This document shows positions 43,290 through 50,783 of a stretch of 64,000 bases of DNA, in pieces. Below the pieces are notes generated by a model. The model had not been told where the DNA came from. It worked only from the letters and a program-made list of their open reading frames with translations, and made no database searches. Location: contig NZ_BBLW01000002.1 in NCBI RefSeq assembly GCF_000971135.1, positions 310,001 to 374,000 of the forward strand, given 5' to 3'. How positions within the stretch are numbered: the stretch's first letter is position 1; each line of letters starts with the position of its first letter. Made by a program: the position numbers and the translations under genes. Source of the stretch: Demequina phytophila. Lineage in GTDB: Bacteria; Actinomycetota; Actinomycetes; Actinomycetales; Demequinaceae.

Positions 43290-44161
43290 CAGTCGACCCG
43301 CACGGGAGCGGGCTCGCCGTACGCGTCCTGCCAGGAGATGATCGGGTTGCGCAGAGTGCCGATGCCTTCGATCTCAGCCTCGACCACGTCGCCGGGCTTG
43401 AGGTAGAAGTCGAACGGGTTCTTCTGGACCGCGGCGACGCCCGAGATGGTGCCCGTGGTGATGAGGTCGCCGGGGGAGTAGACCTGCGGCGAGTGGTACG
43501 CGACCAGGTGGGGCCATGTGATGCGGGTCTTGCTGGTGTTGCCGCTCTGGCGCACCTCGCCGTTGACGCGCAGCTCCATCGCGAGGTTGTGCATGTCCGG
43601 GACCTCGTCCTTGGTGACGATCCACGGGCCGATGGGGCAGAACGTGTCGATGCCCTTGGAGAACGAGAACACGCCGGACTCCATCTCCTTGCGCTGGATG
43701 TCGCGCGCGGTGATGTCGTTGAAGACGGTGAAGCCGGCGATGTAGTCCTCGGCCTCGTCGGGGCCGAAGAACTTGCCTCCCTTGCCGATGACGATCGCCA
43801 GCTCGAGCTCGTAGTCCAGCTCGCGGGTGAGGCCCTCCGGGTACACGATCGGGTCCTCGGGGCCGATGATCGCGTCGAGGTTCTGGAAGAACACGATGCC
43901 CTTGTGGACCGGGTGCGACCAGTCGACGGCGGTGAGCTCGTTGTGGTGGTCGATGAAGTTGCCCGCCGTGTGGAAGAACTTCTTGGGGCGGATCGGGGCG
44001 CGCAGCGTGACGTCCTCGTAGCGCAGGCGCTCGCCGGTCTCGCCGACCTTGCCGCCGCGTTCGAAGTACTCGCGCGTCGACGGGACGTCGAGCTCGATGA
44101 CCACGCCCTCCTCGAGCTCGAGGCGGCCGACGCGGCCCTCGTCGAAGGTGATGAGCTTCAT
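43286..44161 (-). CDS. Fumarylacetoacetate hydrolase-family protein (1)
   Basis: 291 aa, same fold as its neighbour but clearly distinct: KKFFHTAGNFIDHHNEL, metal ligands in LDYELELAIVIGKGG and VFNDITARDIQ, FSFSKGIDTFCPIGPWIV and LITTGTISGVA. C-C bond hydrolase of a dicarbonyl acid is the likely chemistry. ATG with AGAGGAG upstream. Two FAH-family genes side by side suggest sequential or alternative ring-fission products. Confidence 0.9.
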   Translation of the reverse strand: MKLITFDEGRVGRLELEEGVVIELDVPSTREYFERGGKVGETGERLRYEDVTLRAPIRPKKFFHTAGNFIDHHNELTAVDWSHPVHKGIVFFQNLDAIIGPEDPIVYPEGLTRELDYELELAIVIGKGGKFFGPDEAEDYIAGFTVFNDITARDIQRKEMESGVFSFSKGIDTFCPIGPWIVTKDEVPDMHNLAMELRVNGEVRQSGNTSKTRITWPHLVAYHSPQVYSPGDLITTGTISGVAAVQKNPFDFYLKPGDVVEAEIEGIGTLRNPIISWQDAYGEPAPVRVDW

Positions 44162-44207
44162 TGCTTCTCCTCTTTGTCTGTCGTGGTGTCCGGGGGGGTC
44201 GGCGCGC

Positions 44208-44987
44208 CTACGCGCCGACCATGTTGAAGCCGCCGTCGGCGAGCATGTAGCCGCCGGTGAGGTGAGCCGACTCGTCGGTCGCGAGCCACAGGCAGGCGCC
44301 GGCGACGAACTCGGGCGGCGGGATGTGGCCCATGGGTGTCTGCGAGATCAGCACCTCGCGGCGGCCGCTCTTCCAGTCCTCGCGCTGCAGCAGCCGCTCG
44401 GTCTCCATGAAGCCCGGCGCGAAGGTGTTGACACGCACCGCGGGGGCGAAGGCCTTCGCGTAGGACTTGGTGATGCCGAGGATCGCGTACTTGGCGGCGG
44501 CGTACTGCGGCGCGCGGGGCGAGCCCTTGACCACCACGGTGGAGCCGACGTTGACGATCGCGCCGTGCCCCTGCTCGAGCATGCGGGCGCCGAACTCGTG
44601 GGTCATGAGCAGCGTGCCCTTGACGTCGACATCGACCACGGCGTCGAGCGCCTCCTGAGTGAGCTCCTTCCACGACATCTGCTCGCTCGAGACGTCGCCC
44701 ACGTTGTTGACGAGCACGTCGAGGCCGCCGAACGCCTCCCACACCTCGTCGGCCATGCGCTTGATCTGGTCCCAGCTGATGATGTCCGCCTGGACCAGGA
44801 TGCCGTCCGAGCCGGCCTCGCGGATCCGCGCGAGAGTGGCCTCCGCGCCCGCCTTGGACGAACGGTAGTGGACGGCCACGCGCGCGCCCTCCTGGGCGGC
44901 GCGCACGGCGATCTCGGCGCCGAATCCGGTGCCGGCTCCTGTCACAAGAACGGTCTTGCCGGCGAAGCGGGGGAAGATCTGGGACAT
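44208..44987 (-). CDS. Short-chain dehydrogenase/reductase in the FAH operon
   Basis: 259 aa classical SDR: TGAGTGFG (16-23), NNVG, Ser in NVGSTVVV, YAAAK catalytic pair, C-terminal LADGGFNMVG. NAD(P)-dependent alcohol/ketone interconversion. ATG preceded by AAGGAGAG. Sits between the esterase and FAH genes, so likely acts on an aromatic ring-cleavage or sugar-acid intermediate. Confidence 0.92.
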   Translation of the reverse strand: MSQIFPRFAGKTVLVTGAGTGFGAEIAVRAAQEGARVAVHYRSSKAGAEATLARIREAGSDGILVQADIISWDQIKRMADEVWEAFGGLDVLVNNVGDVSSEQMSWKELTQEALDAVVDVDVKGTLLMTHEFGARMLEQGHGAIVNVGSTVVVKGSPRAPQYAAAKYAILGITKSYAKAFAPAVRVNTFAPGFMETERLLQREDWKSGRREVLISQTPMGHIPPPEFVAGACLWLATDESAHLTGGYMLADGGFNMVGA

Positions 44988-45017
44988 CGCGTCTCTCCTT
45001 CGAGGCGTGGGGGTGGG

Positions 45018-45929
45018 TCAGGCGCGCGCCGTGGCGGCGCGCTCGTGGATGAAGCGGGACATGCGGGCGAGGACGGCGAGCCGATGCGGGTCCTCGAGGC
45101 CGTTGAGGAACCCGTGCTCGGAGCCCGCGGCGCGCACCGCCTCGACCTCCACGCCGGCCGCGGCCAGCTCCGCGGCGTAAGCCTGGCCGGAGGCGCGCAG
45201 GCGGTCGCTGTCGGCGTTGACGATGAGCGTGGGTGCCACTCCGCGCGGGTCGTGCCCGCCGGGGAAGGCGTACGGGTCCGTCGCGGGCGCCCCGCCGAGA
45301 TAGTTGGCGTTGATCCCGGCGGTGGCTTCGGGCGACATGTCGAAGCCCGACGTGAGGCGCGCGATCTTGGCCGCGAGCTCCTCGTCCGGCTCGGGGAGCG
45401 TGGAGTGGAGCACGGGATAGATGAGGCACGATGCGCTCGGCACGTTCGCGCCGCGGTCCCGCAGGCGCAGGGCCGCGCCCGCGGCGAGGTTGCCTCCCGC
45501 GCTCGCGCCGCCGATCGCGACGGCGTGAGCGACCCCGCCGAGGTCCGTCGCGTGCTCCGCGGCCCAGTCGAAGGCGGCGACGGCCTGGAGCGACGCGACC
45601 GGGAACGGCGCGCGCGAGCGACCCGAGCCGAGCGACTTGACCAGGTCCTCGGGCGACGGCATGCCGTCCTGCGGCGGGGGAAGCGGGATGGATGCGAGCG
45701 CGTCGATGGGCGCGAGCGTGTAGTCCACCGAGACCACGGACGTGCCGTGCTCCGCGAGGTATCGCGAGGTGGCATCCGCCTCGGGCACGTCGAGGTCGCC
45801 GAAGATGAACGCGCCACCGTGCAGCCACACCGCGATGGTGCCGTCGGGACGGGCGGCCGGGTACACCCGGATGCCGAAGTCGTGGCCCGCCGCGCGGAGC
45901 GCGAGGTCCTCGGTGGCGATCGTGATCAT
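45018..45929 (-). CDS. Alpha/beta hydrolase, HSL-type esterase
   Basis: 303 aa hormone-sensitive-lipase-like esterase. Oxyanion motif HGGAFIFG near 37, nucleophile Ser in GGASAGGN, Asp in LIVNADSDRLR, His in AGSEHGFLNG. I start at the ATG 45927-45929 since homology begins at MITIATED; an ATG 18 bases earlier has no RBS. First gene of the SDR/FAH operon; its promoter is shared with the divergent CMD gene. Possible role: cleaving an ester such as the depside from flavonol ring opening (inference). Confidence 0.87.
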   Translation of the reverse strand: MITIATEDLALRAAGHDFGIRVYPAARPDGTIAVWLHGGAFIFGDLDVPEADATSRYLAEHGTSVVSVDYTLAPIDALASIPLPPPQDGMPSPEDLVKSLGSGRSRAPFPVASLQAVAAFDWAAEHATDLGGVAHAVAIGGASAGGNLAAGAALRLRDRGANVPSASCLIYPVLHSTLPEPDEELAAKIARLTSGFDMSPEATAGINANYLGGAPATDPYAFPGGHDPRGVAPTLIVNADSDRLRASGQAYAAELAAAGVEVEAVRAAGSEHGFLNGLEDPHRLAVLARMSRFIHERAATARA

Positions 45930-45944
45930 CGTCGATCTCGCTTT

Positions 45945-45976
45945 CATTGACCAAAAAGCACTTTCAATGGTTGAAT
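45945..45976. promoter_or_regulatory. A/T-rich divergent promoter with TTCAA-TGG-TTGAA dyad
   Basis: TTCAATGGTTGAA (45963-45975) is a perfect 5+5 inverted repeat, and a degenerate copy TTTCATTGACCAAA (45943-45956) precedes it. The patch is unusually A/T-rich for this window and lies between the esterase and CMD genes; the nearby IclR regulator at 46651 is the obvious candidate binder. Confidence 0.5.
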
Positions 45977-46056
45977 TTACGGCGGGACCGATGTGGCGTC
46001 AACCGCGACCCGCCGGTCCCGCCGATCGACCCATGGACTCGCACACGGAGGTGCCG

Positions 46057-46611
46057 ATGACGCGGCTCCCAGGGCTTCGCCCCGAGACGCTCGACCCCGA
46101 TCAGGCCGCGCTGTACGGCACCATCACCGGCGGCCCGCGCGCCGCGGGTCCGCAGCACTTCGCGCTGACGCGCGACGACGGCTCCCTCCGCGGACCCTTC
46201 AACGCGATGCTCCTCGCGCCCGGTCTCGGTGCCGCGCTCCAGGACCTGGGCGCCGCGATCCGCTACCGCGGCGCGCTCACCGATCGCTGTCGCGAGATCG
46301 CGATCCTGCTGGTCGCGGCGCGCTGGGACAGCGACTTCGAGCGCGAGGCCCACGAGGCGGTGGGGCGCGCGGCCGGGCTCACGGATGGCGAGCTCGAGGG
46401 GTTGCGCCGCGAGGACGCCGGAGCGTTCGCGGGCGACGAGGCCGCGGTCGCCCGCGCCACCGTCGCCCTCCTCGACGGCGACCTCGACGACGAGGCGTGG
46501 GGCGCATCGTCCACCGCGCTTGGCGCGCCTGCCATCTTCGAGCTCACCACCCTCGTGGGCTACTACGCGACCCTCGCGCTGCAGCTCCGAGTCTTCCGCG
46601 TCGGCGCGTGA
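46057..46611 (+). CDS. Carboxymuconolactone decarboxylase-family protein
   Basis: 184 aa, AhpD/CMD-like all-helical fold. The core reads GAAIRYRGALTDRCREIAILLVAARWDSDFEREAHEA; the CxxC of the peroxidase branch is absent (one Cys only), so it belongs with the CMD-like set of uncertain chemistry. ATG at 46057 chosen for CGGAGG 6 bases upstream; an ATG at 46033 is in frame. Divergent from the esterase/FAH operon and followed by the IclR gene. Likely a catabolic helper for a lactone or ring-fission intermediate. Confidence 0.82.
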   Translation: MTRLPGLRPETLDPDQAALYGTITGGPRAAGPQHFALTRDDGSLRGPFNAMLLAPGLGAALQDLGAAIRYRGALTDRCREIAILLVAARWDSDFEREAHEAVGRAAGLTDGELEGLRREDAGAFAGDEAAVARATVALLDGDLDDEAWGASSTALGAPAIFELTTLVGYYATLALQLRVFRVGA

Positions 46612-46637
46612 TCGCGACGAACCGCCAGGAAAGGGAC

Positions 46638-46643
46638 TAGGTT
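46638..46643 (+). promoter_or_regulatory. -10 box of a leaderless promoter for IclR
   Basis: TAGGTT, seven bases, ATG at 46651; identical hexamer to the one before the DUF5107 gene at 22068. Confidence 0.45.
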
Positions 46644-46650
46644 TCACACC

Positions 46651-47442
46651 ATGAAAGTCGATGCCGACGCCAAGGCGGGCAACCGCTACCGGATCGAGGC
46701 CCTCGCCAAGGGCCTCGACGTGCTCCGCTTGTTCGACGAGACAGTCACCGAGCTCAAGCTGCGCGACATCAGCGATCGCACGGGCATCCCGATGCCCACG
46801 GCGTTCCGCGTGGTGGCCACCCTCGAGGAGGGCGGCTTCCTCGAGCGTTCCGATGACGGCGTGATCCGCCCCGGCGTGGCGGTGCTGACGCTCGGATCGG
46901 CGGCGCTGCGCGGCTCCAGCCTGGTCCAGGTGAGCGAGCAGCCGCTCCGTCGGCTCGCCGAGACCACCGGCGAGACCGTCAACATGGGCGTCCTCATCGG
47001 CGACGAGGTGCTCTACCTGGTGCGCCTGCGCAACTCCGACCTGGTCACCGCGAACGTGCAGGTGGGGTCCACGCTGCCGGCGCCGGTCACCTCGATGGGC
47101 AAGCTGCTGCTCGCGTACCTGCCCGAGGACGAGCTCGCCGAGGTCCTGGCCGGCTACGACTTCACGCGTGCCGTGGGCCCGAACGCCGCCCGGTCCGCCG
47201 CGGACCTGGCGCCCGCGCTCGAGGGCATCCGGAGCGACGGCTTCGCTCTGCAGGACCAGGAGGTGGCCGCCGGGCTGCGTTCGGTCTCCGTGCCGGTGTT
47301 CGGCCGCGGTGGTCTCCCGGCGGCGGCGATCAACATCGCGGTGGCCGCGAACCGGCACACGGTCGAGGAGCTCCGCGGGCCGCTCCTCGACGCGCTCCGG
47401 GCCACGGCCGACGACATCTCGGTGCGCCTGCGAGCGCTCTGA
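46651..47442 (+). CDS. IclR-family regulator of the FAH/esterase cluster
   Basis: 263 aa. wHTH at 12-70 (YRIEALAKGLDVLRLFDE, RTGIPMPTAFRVVATLEEGGFLER), effector domain with ETVNMGVLIGDEVLYLVRL, VTSMGKLLLAYL and LRSVSVPVFGRGG. Third IclR in 12 kb. Probably governs the divergent esterase-SDR-FAH operon and the CMD gene via the 45963 dyad. Confidence 0.92.
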   Translation: MKVDADAKAGNRYRIEALAKGLDVLRLFDETVTELKLRDISDRTGIPMPTAFRVVATLEEGGFLERSDDGVIRPGVAVLTLGSAALRGSSLVQVSEQPLRRLAETTGETVNMGVLIGDEVLYLVRLRNSDLVTANVQVGSTLPAPVTSMGKLLLAYLPEDELAEVLAGYDFTRAVGPNAARSAADLAPALEGIRSDGFALQDQEVAAGLRSVSVPVFGRGGLPAAAINIAVAANRHTVEELRGPLLDALRATADDISVRLRAL

Positions 47443-47463
47443 AACGGTCGCCGCGCGCATCGC

Positions 47464-48276
47464 TCAGGCCGTCACGCGCCGCGCGAAGGCGATCGCGGCG
47501 TCGAGGATCGCGTCACGGTCGACGTCGCCCTGCCACAGGTGGCCCGCGCCGGGAACGAGCGTGAGCTCGGCGTCCGCTCCCGCCGCGAGGAGAGCCTGGG
47601 CGAGCGCGACGCTCTGCGACGGCGGGACCGCGGTGTCCGAGGTGCCGTGCGCGATGTGGAACGGCGGTGCGCACGGCCTCACCTGCCAGACCGGGCTTGC
47701 GAGGTGGGCGCGGTCCACATCCGCGCCCACCGCGTGGCCCAGCCATCCGGCCTCGCGCAGGCCCGGGTCGTCGAGACCGTGCTGCTCCTCGGCCAGGGCC
47801 ACCAGGTCCGCGGGCCCGTACCAGTCCACGACGCCGCGCACCCCGGCCCGCGCCTCGTCCGGCCCGAGCGCCACGAGCGCCGCGAGCGTCGCGCCCGCCG
47901 ACTCGCCCCAGAGCACCACGCGCGACGCATCCACCCCCAGCCCCGCACCATGGGCACGCAGCCAGTCCAGGGCGATCGCCGCATCGTCCACCTGCGCGGG
48001 GAAGCACGCCTCGCCGGATAGCCGGTAGTCGATCGAGGCGACCGCGAGGCCGGCGTCGGTGATGCGCGCGAAGGGCGCGTCGCCGGGCATGGTGGGCGCC
48101 ATGGTGCGGCGGCTGCCCACGCGCCAGCCGCCGCCATGGAGGAACACCACGACGGGGGCACCCGTGGCTGCGGGCAGGTGCAGGTCCAGGCTGAGCGGCC
48201 GGAACCCGACCGGCTCCGCGAACACGAGGTCACGGAGCACGGCCGGGCGCGCGGGCGCTGCGGTCTCAGTCCTCAA
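47464..48276 (-). CDS. Alpha/beta hydrolase coupled to the cupin dioxygenase
   Basis: 270 aa. HGGGWRVGS oxyanion loop, Ser in LWGESAGA, Asp in HGTSDTAVPP, His in GAGHLW: a complete BD-FAE/esterase triad. The best start is a TTG (48274-48276) inside the end of the cupin gene; no RBS, so translation is probably coupled. An in-frame GTG 36 bases later is an alternative. Context makes it a candidate for hydrolysing the depside made by a quercetinase. Confidence 0.85.
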   Translation of the reverse strand: MRTETAAPARPAVLRDLVFAEPVGFRPLSLDLHLPAATGAPVVVFLHGGGWRVGSRRTMAPTMPGDAPFARITDAGLAVASIDYRLSGEACFPAQVDDAAIALDWLRAHGAGLGVDASRVVLWGESAGATLAALVALGPDEARAGVRGVVDWYGPADLVALAEEQHGLDDPGLREAGWLGHAVGADVDRAHLASPVWQVRPCAPPFHIAHGTSDTAVPPSQSVALAQALLAAGADAELTLVPGAGHLWQGDVDRDAILDAAIAFARRVTA

Positions 48277-48820
48277 GGAAGTTGTAGTCGGGGCGGAACA
48301 CGGTGCCGTAGAGGTCGCCGGCGGCCTTCATCTGCTCGAACTTCGGGATGTAGAACTCGCTGGGGGCGGGGATGCCCGGCTTGTCCGTGGGCGTGCCCAT
48401 CGCGTGGAAGAAGCGCGCGAAGCCGGCGGAGCTCACGCCCATGATCTTGGACTGCGCCTCCATGCGGAAGGCGTGGATGGTGCCCTGGGGCACGAACCCG
48501 AAGCCGCCCTGCGTGAGGACGCGGTCGTCCTTGAAGCCGTCCTCGTCGTCCATCCACAGGTGCACCGCGCCGTCGACGATGAAGAAGATCTCGTGCGTGA
48601 ACGGGTGGATGTGGGCCGGGATGATGTCGCCGGCGTTGCCCTCGCAGCTGAAGACGTCGTACTGGCCGTCGGTCTCGTCGCCCGTGAGCAGGATGGTGAA
48701 CAGCGTGTCGAACACGACGGACTTCTCGCCCTCGCCGTTGTCCAGGTAGAACGGCTTGGGGGAGCCGGGAAGGATCCCTGCGTGCTGGGCCGCGAGAGCG
48801 GGTGCCTCATTCGGGGACAT
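48266..48820 (-). CDS. Single-cupin dioxygenase, quercetin 2,3-dioxygenase-like
   Basis: 184 aa. One cupin domain with motif 1 PAHIHPFTHEIFFIVDGAV (His, His, Glu metal ligands) and motif 2 GGFGFVPQGTIHAFRM (last His ligand). The order KPFYLDNGEGE - VFSCEGNAGD - cupin - RFFHAMGTPTDKPGIP - VFRPDYN fits, from memory, the short single-cupin quercetinases such as Streptomyces QueD. Such enzymes open the flavonol C-ring with O2, giving a depside and CO. RBS AAGGAGG before the ATG. First gene of a pair with the hydrolase; LysR gene is just upstream. Confidence 0.82.
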   Translation of the reverse strand: MSPNEAPALAAQHAGILPGSPKPFYLDNGEGEKSVVFDTLFTILLTGDETDGQYDVFSCEGNAGDIIPAHIHPFTHEIFFIVDGAVHLWMDDEDGFKDDRVLTQGGFGFVPQGTIHAFRMEAQSKIMGVSSAGFARFFHAMGTPTDKPGIPAPSEFYIPKFEQMKAAGDLYGTVFRPDYNFLED

Positions 48821-48883
48821 CGAGCCAACCTCCTTGTTGGTGCGCGGCCGACCTCGTCGTCGGGCCGCTGGGCACCAGCATTC

Positions 48884-48932
48884 GGGACCAAGGTCCCGCA
48901 GGGGAAGTTCGAGATGCCTACAGTTCGGTAGG
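48884..48932. promoter_or_regulatory. Two inverted repeats before the cupin gene
   Basis: GGGACC-AA-GGTCCC at 48884-48897 and CCTAC-N6-GTAGG at 48917-48932 fill the 118-base gap between the LysR stop and the cupin start. Either may bind the LysR protein; the second may alternatively be a weak terminator of lysR. Confidence 0.5.
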
Positions 48933-48938
48933 TGCCGC

Positions 48939-49871
48939 CTATGGACGATGCGCGGGCTGGGCGAGCAGGCCGGCCTCGCCCTTCGCGCGGCGCGCCTCGG
49001 CCTGCGCGATCTCCTCGAAAGCCGCGACCACGCCCTCGCGGCGCCTGCGCGTGCACAGCAGGATGGTGGCCGGCTCGATGTCGCGGATGGGCACGAATGC
49101 GAGGTCGGCGCGGGGGTAGTGGGCGGCGGCAGACGCGGCGGCGATGTTGACGCCCATGCCTGCGGAGACCAGTTCGAGCAGGCCCTCGATGTCGTCCGCG
49201 CGCGGGCCCAGGCGCGGGTGCGAGCCGTCGGGCCGCGGGTCGACGGTCCACCACGCGATCGCGTCCGCGTGCTCGCCCGACACGGCGACGAAGGTCTCGT
49301 CGCGCACCTCGTCGATGGAGATCGACTCGCGTGTCGCGAGCGGGTGGGTGGCGCGCATGACGAGCACGCGGGGCTCGGTCCACAGCGGCGCCGTGGAAAG
49401 AATCGCCTGGTCGTGGGGGAGCGGGGCGGGCGCGAGCACCGCGTCGACCCGGCGCGCGGTCAGCTCCCGCTCGACCTCGAAGAAGCCGACGCGGCGCATC
49501 TCGAGGCGAAGGTTCGGGATCTGCGAGACCGCGGTCATGATCGCCGCGGTGAGGGGCCCCGCGCCCGCCGCGACCACTCCGAGGCGCAGGGTGCTCTCCT
49601 CGGGCGCGCGTCGTTCCGCGAGCCACGCGGTGAGGTCGTCGTGGGCGTCGACCACCTGACGCGCGCGCGGCAGCAGCGCGCGGCCCAGCTCGGTCAGCGC
49701 TACGGAGCGGGACGTGCGCTCGAACAGCTGGCCTCCGACGGTCCTTTCGAGGCCTGCGATCTGCTGGCTCAGCGAGGGGGAGGTGATGGTGAGGCGTGCG
49801 GCGGCGCGAGCGAAGTGAAGCTCCTCGGCCAGCACGCAGAAATAGCGCAGCGTGGGCACCGAGACGTCCAT
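48939..49871 (-). CDS. LysR-family regulator
   Basis: 310 aa. N-terminal HTH (LRYFCVLAEELHFARAAARLTITSPSLSQQIAGLE) and periplasmic-binding-like effector domain from about 93 (LRLGVVAAGAGPLTAAIM, VSAGMGVNIAAASAAAH). Co-directional with the cupin/hydrolase pair it probably activates in response to an aromatic inducer. The final codons contain one GGACGATGCG copy in a non-DDA frame. Confidence 0.92.
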   Translation of the reverse strand: MDVSVPTLRYFCVLAEELHFARAAARLTITSPSLSQQIAGLERTVGGQLFERTSRSVALTELGRALLPRARQVVDAHDDLTAWLAERRAPEESTLRLGVVAAGAGPLTAAIMTAVSQIPNLRLEMRRVGFFEVERELTARRVDAVLAPAPLPHDQAILSTAPLWTEPRVLVMRATHPLATRESISIDEVRDETFVAVSGEHADAIAWWTVDPRPDGSHPRLGPRADDIEGLLELVSAGMGVNIAAASAAAHYPRADLAFVPIRDIEPATILLCTRRRREGVVAAFEEIAQAEARRAKGEAGLLAQPAHRP

Positions 49872-50053
49872 GTCTTCCCTTCGCGCCGAGGCGCCGGTGC
49901 CTCGGATCGTGTGGGACAGCCTATCCGTGAGGGGCGTCGAGGGCCAGAAGGTGCGATCGCGTCGCGTCGGGGCCGAGCGCCCGCGGGCGCCAGGCGGCTA
50001 GGGGGCGGTCCTTGGGAGCCGTGAAAGTCTTACGGTTGAAAGATTGGTGACTT

Positions 50054-50674
50054 TCAGGCGCCCGCGCTGAGGCTTCCCGCGGATGCGTCGAGCGGCGCGG
50101 TCAGGTAGCTGTCGAAGTGGCTGCGGATGATCTGCTCCATGTCGACGTCGAGGCCCTGCAGCCACAGCAGCTGCAGGCCCTCCGCCATCGCGGTGGTCTC
50201 GAGGGCCGCGGTCCGGGGGTCGACGCCGTCCCGGAGGAACCCGCGCGCCTGCATCTCCTCGAACGCGCGCGTGGTGCCGCCGACCACGAATCCGAAGCGC
50301 CGGGCGATGAACGGGTGCGCGGGGTGGTCCGGGGTCGAGGACTCGGCCGCGAGAATCGAGTAGAGCCGCAAAAGCCCTGGTACAGCCTTATTGCGTCGCG
50401 CGATCTCAAGCAGGCCGTGCAGGAACTCGATGTCGTGGCGACCCGAGAGGATGTCGAGGGCGAGCTGGTCGCGGCGCTCCAGCACCGCCTCGAGGAGCGC
50501 GAGCTTGCTCCCGAAGTGGTGGAGCAGGCCCGGCTGCGTCATGCCGACGGTCCGGGCGATCTCGTTGACGGATGCCGCCGTGTAGCCCTGGCGCGAGAAC
50601 ACGTCGAAGGCCGCGTCGAGGATCTCCTCGCGCCGCTTCGCCGACTTCTTGTAGGCGCCCCGTTGCGTTGCCAT
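50054..50674 (-). CDS. TetR-family regulator of the glycoside ABC/GH regulon
   Basis: 206 aa. HTH: RREEILDAAFDVFSRQGYTAASVNEIARTVGMTQPGLLHHFGSK (about 14-57, given here as the recognised segment boundaries RREEI..FGSK). C-terminal domain HPAHPFIARRFGFVV, AMAEGLQLLWLQGLDVDME. Divergent from the solute-binding-protein gene; its ATG is 26 bases from the operator overlapping that promoter, and a matching operator occurs before the MFS gene at 61307, so both units are likely targets. Confidence 0.92.
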   Translation of the reverse strand: MATQRGAYKKSAKRREEILDAAFDVFSRQGYTAASVNEIARTVGMTQPGLLHHFGSKLALLEAVLERRDQLALDILSGRHDIEFLHGLLEIARRNKAVPGLLRLYSILAAESSTPDHPAHPFIARRFGFVVGGTTRAFEEMQARGFLRDGVDPRTAALETTAMAEGLQLLWLQGLDVDMEQIIRSHFDSYLTAPLDASAGSLSAGA

Positions 50675-50699
50675 GGCGAGAGGTTACCAGGTCGTGATT

Positions 50700-50738
50700 T
50701 TTAAAATCTTGCACCCTTAAGAATTTGCGTGCTAGCGT
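50700..50738 (+). promoter_or_regulatory. Promoter and operator of the ABC/GH operon
   Basis: -35 TTGCAC (50709-50714), 18-base spacer, -10 TAGCGT (50733-50738). Overlapping it is AAAATCTT-N8-AAGAATTT (50703-50726), an imperfect dyad matching the better one at 61195-61224; CCTTAAGA is shared in the spacer. Likely the TetR binding site. Confidence 0.65.
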
Positions 50739-50783
50739 CACCGGCACGTCACCGATGACGTGACCCCAAGGAGGAAAGCAACG

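Noticed and set aside
50008..50053. TGAAAGTC..GACTTTCA inverted repeat downstream of tetR as a third TetR operator
   Set aside because: It lies after the tetR stop, lacks the CCTTAAGA core and promoter boxes, and the 19-base loop suits a weak terminator better. Not strong enough for either call.
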